Shown here: positions 43,801 to 52,800 of the stretch, piece by piece
Position numbering within the stretch: the first letter of the stretch is position 1
Layout of the letters: every line of letters begins with the position of its first letter
Source of the DNA: Lytechinus pictus
Taxonomy: Eukaryota > Echinodermata > Echinoidea > Temnopleuroida > Toxopneustidae
Direction: 5' to 3'
Length of the DNA: 64,000 nucleotides
NCBI RefSeq assembly: GCF_037042905.1
Contig: NC_087252.1
Span: 27,387,994-27,451,993, forward strand
Translations under genes and position numbers: made by a program
Notes under the pieces: generated by a model
Databases searched by the model: none
What the model was told of the DNA's origin: nothing
The model's input: only the letters and a program-made list of their open reading frames with translations

Positions 43801-46800
43801 CTCTTGACTTCCATGAGCACCACACCGGTCCACATAGCATCAATGCTCTTTAGTTTGGTGAACAGGATCTTCAAACATCTAGCTGCCTCTTTCTGAAATG
43901 ATTAAAACAACGAAAACTAATGAAGAATAGTATGCGGCATTTACATAGTGCAATGTTTTATAAGCGATGAATACTATTATCCCGGCTTAATACACATCTT
44001 AAGAAAATAAACATGCATTCTAAAATGGGAGGTGACTTACTTTGAATACAATGTAGTTGACAGAGATTGGACCAATCGCATCTCTGTGTTAGCCGGGACA
44101 AAGATCAGACAGCCTTCGTTGATTTTGAACACAATTTTTTTTATGAGTCTTTTTCATGAAATGCTTCCCAGACCAATGTGTTGATTCCCTACAAAAATGG
44201 AATCTTCATTGTTATATTTTGTTGTCGTACTTAAATTTAGTCAGACTTAAATCATTGTCAAATACCCCCATCCATACCTCATTGAGACGGCCGACACTTG
44301 CGATGACTCTACAAGCGGAAGCAGCTTCATTTGGGTTCTGCTTCCAGGCTTTAAGACACCTGTCTATATGCTTGACGAAGTGCTCAGCGTGTTTTAGGGA
44401 TATGTTGGCCAAGGTCATGAAGCAGAAGTGTACCAGAGAAGCGTTGCAGACATCCTCGAACATCAGGTCGATATGAGGTACTAAAACCTAGGACACAGGT
44501 GGAACGGAAAAAAAGGTCACAACGATTTCTTTCGTATTACTCAAGAGAAATTTGTAACTCTACAGTGATGTTAATACACTACTCAAAAAAAGTTAAGGAC
44601 CACTTTTTAATGTGTGTATACAATTTTCAAACCGGGTGTTGTATTTCTAGAAATACCCGAATATGGCTGTCTTGAATCTCCTCAAACACCCTGTAACAAT
44701 TTCACACATGGGTGGTTTCAGTTGTTGCATGATGTCTCTCGCATTATTGCATATCCTGAAAAGTGGGCCCATTGTGAAGTGGTACAAATGTGGATTCAAA
44801 TGCATTTTCTGTCTTTAGTCTCTACAATCAACAAATTGCTGACAACAGCAATGCCAAGATACAGCTGTCCAGGATGCCATCAAACACAATGAAATCAATT
44901 TCACACATGCAGTTCTTTCATGTCTCTTGCATCATTGCAATGTGCCCGTACAAAAGTGGCTTCCAAAGCATTTTCTGTCTTTAGTCTCTACAATCAACAA
45001 CTTGCTGACAATAGCAATGCCAAGATACAGCTGTCCAGAATGCCATCAAACACAATGACATCAATTTCACACATGCAGTTCTTTCATGATGTCTCTGGCA
45101 TCATTGCAGTGGGCCATAAGACAAGTGTCTTCCAAAGCATTTTCCGTCTTTAGTCTGTACAATCAACAACTTGCCTACAACAGCAATGCCAAGACACCAC
45201 CTAAGTGAAACAGATGTAGCCAGAGCCCTAGGGATGCTGGAAGCTGGCCTCAGTCAGCGAAGAGTAGCCAGAATGATGGGCGTGTCACACAGTGTCATTA
45301 GCAGAGCAAATCAAAGACACCGAGAGACAGGGCTATACTCCGAGAGACCCCGCAGTGGCCGACCAGTTTCGACAACCCCTAGAGATGATCGCTACTTGAC
45401 GAATCTCAGCCTCCGCAACCGCTTTCACAGTGCACGCCGCCTCAACAATGACTTCGCTGCAGCAACTGGAGTGATTGTTTCCACTCAAACAATCCGTAAC
45501 CGACTTCACAGAGCCAATATGCATGCCAGACGGCCAGCTCAGTGTGTCCCACTCACCCCTGCTCACAGAAGAATTCGTCTCAACTGGGCCCGGGAGCATG
45601 TCAGATGGACCAGACAGCAATGGCGTAGAGTTCTGTTCACAGATGAGAGCAGATTTTCCCTTGACCACAATGATGGACGTTCGAGAGTCTGGAGGCGACC
45701 AGGAGAGAGATTTGCAGACCCCTGTATTGCAGAACATGACCGTTATGGGGGAGGCAGCGATATGGTGTGGAGGCATCACCTACGCCAACCGTACTCGTCT
45801 CTACGTGGTCCCAGGGGGAGCAATGACAGGAGTGAGGTACAGGGATGCGGTCCTTGAACCTATAGTGGTGCCATTTGCAGAAAATGTGGGACAAAACATC
45901 ATTTTCATGGATGACAATGCCCGTGCCCACCGAGCTAGGGTGGTGACCGAGTTCCTTGAGGGCCAGGGGATTGAGCGTATGGAGTGGCCAGCGAGGTCCC
46001 CGGACTTAAACCCGATAGAGCACGTCTGGGACATGATGGGGAGGAGTCTCGAGCAGCTCGAAGCCCATCCACTTGGACTGCAGCAGCTGGGTGTGGCTCT
46101 GGAGGCTGCATGGGATGCACTGGACGTCAGAGACATCAATCGCCTCATCAGCTCCATGAGACAGCGCTGTGAAGCCGTTATTGCTGCAGGAGGTGGTCAC
46201 ACTCGTTACTGAACTGCCTGAAAGACACTCAGACATTCGTTTTTACCACTTCATGTCGGTAGCTGATACCCCTCGGGGCCCACTTTTCAGGATGTGCAGT
46301 GATGCGAGAGACATTGTGCAACAACTGAAACCACCCATGCGTGAAATTGATTACAGCGTGTTTAAGGACATTTAGGACAGTTGTACTGAGGTATTTCCAG
46401 AAATAAAACACCTTGTATAAAATCTTTATGTACGTTTTAAAAAGTGGTCCTTAACTTTTTTTGAGTAGTGTATATTCGTCGAAATAACTTCAACGTATAC
46501 CGTATCTGACAGTTGCAATTCAGCATTATGCAAATTTATATTTGATGTCATCCTAGCTAGCCATTAGAGAGGCGAGGATGCGGACCTTCATATTTCTTGA
46601 GATGCTTCAGTGAATAAAATGTACTTGCCATAGCCGTAACAGCCAAAGATTTATGTGGTAAGTAGAACAAGAATTGCTTTAAACCTTCTCATAACGTCAA
46701 GTCCCAGTCCACAAAATGTACATTTCTGATGTTTGGTTGAAATTATGTTTGATATTTATAATTGCGAATGAAATTGACACGTCAGGCAAGGCATCGTGCT

Positions 46801-49800
46801 TTTGTGGCCATTCTGGTAGATTGTTCATATAAACATGATAGAAGGGGAAATATCTACTGCTGGCCAATGGGGTAATATATCAACTTCTGAGATGATTCAT
46901 TAAATGTATCAATCACTCATTTATATCAGATTTAACGTTTTATTTGGTGCTTTATAAGTAATATATATTACTATAATTGTCATTATCATTATTATTATAA
47001 TCATTATTCTTGTTGTTGTTATATCATCCTCAATTGCAATTAAGTCCTTAATGAATCCCATAAGCATAAGGTTAAAAAAAAGTTCCATACAATATGTAAA
47101 TTTCACTATTTCTATTGTCTTGACATTTACTTTTTTTTCTAATATAGGAGCAAAAATCTAAAGAGGCACCTTCGGTTTCTGTTTACTGACATCGTCGAGT
47201 AGCATATACAGTCTCCTTTTGTCGTCACTTCCCATATCTTCGAGGAGTACAACAATGCGGTCAATTCGTGAGAGAACAACTTCCGGGTTAAATCGAAAGA
47301 AGCTGTTGAGAGCCACTGTTTCGAAAAAGTGAAATCAAATAATGCAACCATTTCAAACTGTGTAAAATACGATAGTGTCGTATGACTTTCTTTGAAATAC
47401 GGCTACAGGTAAGTACTTGGGTTTTTGCTATTCATAATATGTCTCAGTCCCAAGGACCAGGATCGGTTGATTGACTGTCCAGCATGGATTCGTCGCCTTG
47501 TCTTAAAACAATGCATCAAGGATAAGCGAATGTAGTTGCAGTAAACTCTGACTTCATGAGAAAGAGTAAAGCCATGGTTCATTGTAACTTTATCATGGTA
47601 GATTTAGATCTGGTACAGTTACATAAACTGAACCTTCTAAAATCATGAAATCCAAGCTAGGACCTTCGAAACTATCAGAGACGACCCGAAAGCGATACTC
47701 ACAACCACCGGAAGAGCCCTCGAACTTGCTGTCCAAGAAGGCATCAGCTATGGCGTCCCCAAATGGCGCCAGAAGCTCTCCGTTATCATAGATTTCCGAT
47801 TGTCCAATGGCGTTTGCCGCCACTTGTTCTAGCCCTGTGACGTCGCAACTGAGAAGTTTTACAACGAATGGCATGAGATCCTGATATGCCTTGACTTTGT
47901 CCTTTTTCTGAGGATGATATAAACATGTGAACGTTTCAATAACATTGACAGGTTTTAGGATCTACAAAAACCCTTGTCTGTGATTGGATAATATCAAATT
48001 TGTCAATGTCTAAACTGGGTTTCAAACTTCACAAGCACACTACACCTATTCCACTCAGTCAAAGTGAACAAAATTTGGAAACAAGCTAGCTTCAATAATC
48101 TTGACTAAGCACAAGCCAATAATTAAGAGATTGGTTTAATCACAAAGAGGCTGTAGCCCCTCAAATCAATTAGTTCACAAAATGCCAAAAGAAAGACCAA
48201 TAAAGTTGAGATGGGATTAAAAAAACTTACCAGTATATTAAAGTTCACAATATGCCCACCGGCATGTTTAATTGAGTGCCTCAAAAACTAAGAAGTTACA
48301 GGAAGTTAAAATTAACATTTTATTTAAACACACATATTAAGGTTTTAAACAAAAGCGTAATGCATGAATGGAATCAAGCGAAGTCAAGCGAAGAATGTAC
48401 ATTTGGTTAAGACTGAAACTGAGACTTTTGTGACTTTGGATTCCGGAACCAATTGCTTTGCGGGGCTACAGCTTCTTTGTTATTTAAACCAATCCCTTAA
48501 TTTTTGACATTTGCTTAATGAAGACTATTGAAACTAGCCTGTGTCAAAATTTGTTTATTTTGACTTAGTGGAATTTGTGTAGTGCGCTTGTGAAGTTTGC
48601 CAAGTTTCTTTTGGAACCCAGTTTATTACTTACCTAATGGTTCATGAAACCACTGCAGTTCACAATTCCGAATGTTCAAGTGCAAAAAACCCTTTACGAC
48701 ATCAGAAAGATATATAATTATCTAAACGTTTTGTATGGGCATTCAATGCAAATATTCAAAGGAAAAAGAGCAATGATTTCAGTGTCACAAAATTGCGAGG
48801 TTCGGCCCAATCTACAATTGTTATGCATTTTCCCGGTTATCATTTGCATATAATTGTGTTTGCTGTAACATTGATATCATGCATGGACTAATCAAATGCT
48901 TAACAATTTCTTTTTTCTATTCAGTAGTAGGACTATTACCACTGAGAAGAGAAGGTTGCTTCCTCCATCCATGCTTCCTCCTTCCCACAATTACGTCTTT
49001 TAGGGACAAAAAAGTTTTAGAATTCGAAATGATGTCTTTACCCGATAGGATGTGAATGTCATTGTAGCTTGTCCAGGGACCCGTTTCATAAAGGACTTGC
49101 AACTGTTGTAACTTTGCCATAATGGCAACTACCATGGTAACCTTGATTTTGATTGGCTGCTAAGCCCTGTTACCATGGTAGTTGCCATTATGACAAAGTT
49201 ACAACTGTTGTAAGTCCTTTATGAAACAGGCTCCAGTACTGTGTGCGCCTCACCGGCGACTGACTGGAATAATCCCCAGGGAGTGGAGGATGTGCACACA
49301 TTGTGTGCGGGAATTACTGATTGAATCCAATGACCGGGGTAATAGCAGATCTGTAAAGTCTTTAGACACGTCGTTCCGATGTATTAAGCGCTAGATAAAA
49401 GCGGATTGTTATTACCTTTATGATGAATCCTGAAACTATTTTTCGAAGGATATTCCCGTGAACCGATAGACCTGCAGGCTGCTCATCTCCTTCAAGTTCT
49501 TGCTCTATACAATATTGCATGATTTTCTTTAAAGGCTCCTGGCTCGATTTTCTGAAGTGAAAGTATACACCAAAAGAAACAATATGAAAGACTACTAATC
49601 TCTGGCCAATGTCTAAACTACGAAGTATAATCGGCAACTGTACTCAGTTGCCTCAGCTATGTGAAAATGTGTTACAGATGACAAAAAACATGAAATTATG
49701 TTACAAATTACAAATACAACTTGCAGGAGTACACACAAAATAATTAAGAATTCAAACTAGAACCGAAAGGTTGATTCTAGCTGCCAGGATTATACATTGT

Positions 49801-52800
49801 GCTTCCTGTAATCTTATGCACACAGCAAGTACTTGACTTTTATCAATATATGTGATATTTCTATTTATGATGATATGCAACAGATATTAGAGCTTGTGAT
49901 GTAAATACAATCAGTGCATACCAATTACCCCCATGCCGTTTTTGCAGGTCGACCCTGCAAGACTTTGTTTGAGGATTCAAGGATACCCGGTGGCAAAATA
50001 CTGTACATTGATCATGTGAGGGGGCGTTGGGCAAGTGTCACACGTAGATGGGCAACTTGCCAGAGGGATTTTAAAGGTCAAGTCCACCCCAGAAAACTGT
50101 TGATTTGAATAAATACAGAAAAATCTAACGAGCATAATGCTGAATATTTCATCGAAATTGGATGTAAAATAAGAAAGTTGTGATATTTTTCAAGTTTCGC
50201 TTATTTTTCATAAAACAGTTAGATGCACAACTCAGTGACATGCAAATAAAAGAGTCGATGACGTCCACCACTCACTTTTTCTTTTGTTTTTTATTGTTTC
50301 AATTATACAATATTTCAATTTTTACCAATTTGACATTAAGGACCAACGTAACTGACCAATAAAATGTTGTAACAATGGTAATACCACATGTTCAGGGAGG
50401 AATAAAACTTAGTTTCACAGGACAATGACGAGAAAATTAGATTATTTCATATTTTATATAATAGAATACAAAAGAAATAGTGAGTGAGTGATGTCATCAG
50501 ACCTCTCATTTGCATACCGACCAGGATGTGCATATAACTGTTTTGTGAAATTAAGCGAAACTTAAAAATGTCATAACTTTCTTATTTTACATCCGATTTT
50601 GATGAAATTTTCAGTGTGATGCTTGTTAGATTTTTCTCTTTTTATTCAAATCAACTTGTTGTTGGAGTGGACTTGTCCTTGAACTTCGGACTCTGTGGTT
50701 CAAAGACCAGAGACCTATCATCTGATCCGCAATACCTCTCTGGGGATCCAGGCCCCTTTACTATATAAGTACAGTTCCTACAAGCATGACAAGCAGAACA
50801 GGAGGCGGAACTTACCCTGCATTTTCTAAGATATCCCAGTCTATGACACCATTAGCTAGGTACCTGAGATCAAGATTCCCTTCAAAGTCAGTGTCATCAC
50901 GGCGAAGCCATGTACAAAAAGCCTCAAAAACACCTGGTATCTGTTTTTCAGTTCCCTGAAGAGGACAAAAACATTTTGTGCCAGATTTTGGGAGTGAGTA
51001 GCGTTTCAGAAATACAATCAAACCAAACCAAAGTTATCAGACGCAAATCGAATTTTAACCATACATACCCATGCATTTGAGAATTACATTTATTTCATTA
51101 GTTGTAGACTAAATATCTTACCTCCCACGTCATTTCAGTTGTTTCCACTATCCCAAGAGCCACCACGACGTGCATATCTGACGCACTATCAAGACACGCC
51201 TTCAGAAGGGTAAGGAAGGACCCAGCAACCTTCTTCAGAACTTTGTCTCGACTGAAAGGAAATTAAATAATGGAAAATAAACCCTTATTTTCAAAATGGC
51301 TTTGTCATTATACGGACAATACAATGTAAGTTGTTGGTTAGCTCTACAGTTGCTATTTGATGTTTTTTTTTTCAGTGGCGTTGAAATCATCATAACGATA
51401 ACAAGTGAAAGACTTCAACCGAAGCTCAAAGTAAAATTGACAATTCGAAAACCATGTTGGCTAGAAGCACAACGATGCAGAAAATGCAATCCATAATATT
51501 CCCAATGTAATGATAATCAAAAAAGAAATAAAAAGTGTAATCTGGAAATCTATTTTATTGGTCAATTTCTCTTTTTGGTCTGGTCGCGGTCTTTAAAGCA
51601 ACATATAAAGTTTAGGAGACATAATGGAATCAACCTCCAAACAGGAATAAACGAAAAGAAGGCCGCTCGGATGGAGGAGAAGAGGGAAAGCAAAGTGAAT
51701 TCCAAGAACAAAAATCAAACAAATTATCTGGTTGAGGATGAGCAAGAAATATTGGACTATTTACTCCAAATATGGTTGGAAGCAAGAATGGAATACAACA
51801 GGGAAGGAGAGAGGGGGGGAGGGGGTCACAAAGATTTTAATTCTGACTTAAAATCGCACTTATATTTCACTCTGTGGAAACTCTCTTTAGTGGTCTACGA
51901 ATCTCACCTGAATGCTTCTATCATCTCCTCAATGGTTCTCTTGAGATGTTTACCCGATTCCCACCAGGACAGGTTCTTCTCCTCGCCCGACTCCATGTCT
52001 CTCTTCTCGCGATCTGTAGGTACCCAAGGAATGGGTTGTGCAAAGTCTTGGAGAATCCTTTCTATGGCACCCTCGTGGCCCTAGAAGATGAAAGAGATAT
52101 CATTGGCATAACTTAGACACCACTAAGATATATTAGGATAAGTAGTATGACAGGGAAGGGGAATTTGCCTGCCATTCTTATTTCTTTACCATTACAGTTG
52201 CTACCAAGACTATTTAAGAATATATAGGGCTTGTATGTAGAAGTGTGGGGTGAGCTTTTTATCATTGTTTTAAATAATTATAGTATCAAATCATTTTGCT
52301 TCTTTTATTCTGTGTCCAATATTAATGCTTTGTTGGCAATAGAACTCATTCAAATTCCTGATTACTGATTATTGGTAGATATTCGAGTAAAAAAAGAATG
52401 GTGGGAATGCTCGTATAAACTGTATAATCTGCTCTATGACTATATAAGCTTACTCGAAAGGGGAATTAATGATTAATACCTTCCATTTGATCACATTTTT
52501 CTCGTTAAATATATCCTTGGCCCTGGCCAGATACAACTCTGTCTTCTTCTTCATGCATTCCACGCATATGTCAGCCATCATTTGTTCGTGCTTATTTTTC
52601 CTAAAAACAATGAAAAATAAGAACCATTTCTAATTAAATTTCTCTGTAAATTATTGAGCGATTCATTGAGTAGTATCCAGTAATAGTGTATGTCACAAAA
52701 GATAGGCATACGCGAACACTTCTTACAAAGTGCAGACTGGGAGCGTTTAATCAATTTTTGTCTTCTGACATGTTTTCATCCTACTTTCCTTGATATCAGC

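Larger units (their letters stand above)
44577..46470 (+). mobile_element. Tc1-family DNA transposon in intron 8
   Basis: The ends CACTACTCAAAAAAAGTTAA and TTAACTTTTTTTGAGTAGTG are perfect inverted repeats. They are flanked by TA (44575-44576, 46471-46472) and extend imperfectly inward to about 200 bp (AATTTCACACATGGGTGG.. and its inverse near 46340). It encodes a Tc1-type transposase with one frame break. Inserted in the intron between exons 8 and 9 of the Death/TIR gene, opposite strand. Confidence 0.92.

Noticed and set aside
45333-46157. Long minus-strand frames across the Tc1 element
   Set aside because: They mirror the GC-rich transposase on the other strand.
47158-47160. TAG after exon 8 as the true end of an upstream, separate gene
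   Set aside because: Exon 8 to exon 9 joins in phase and both sides continue the same helical-repeat protein; listed as a possible isoform instead.
51575-52084. 169-codon plus-strand frame
   Set aside because: Its second half is the reverse of exon 3, and the first half is purine-rich intron without splice support.
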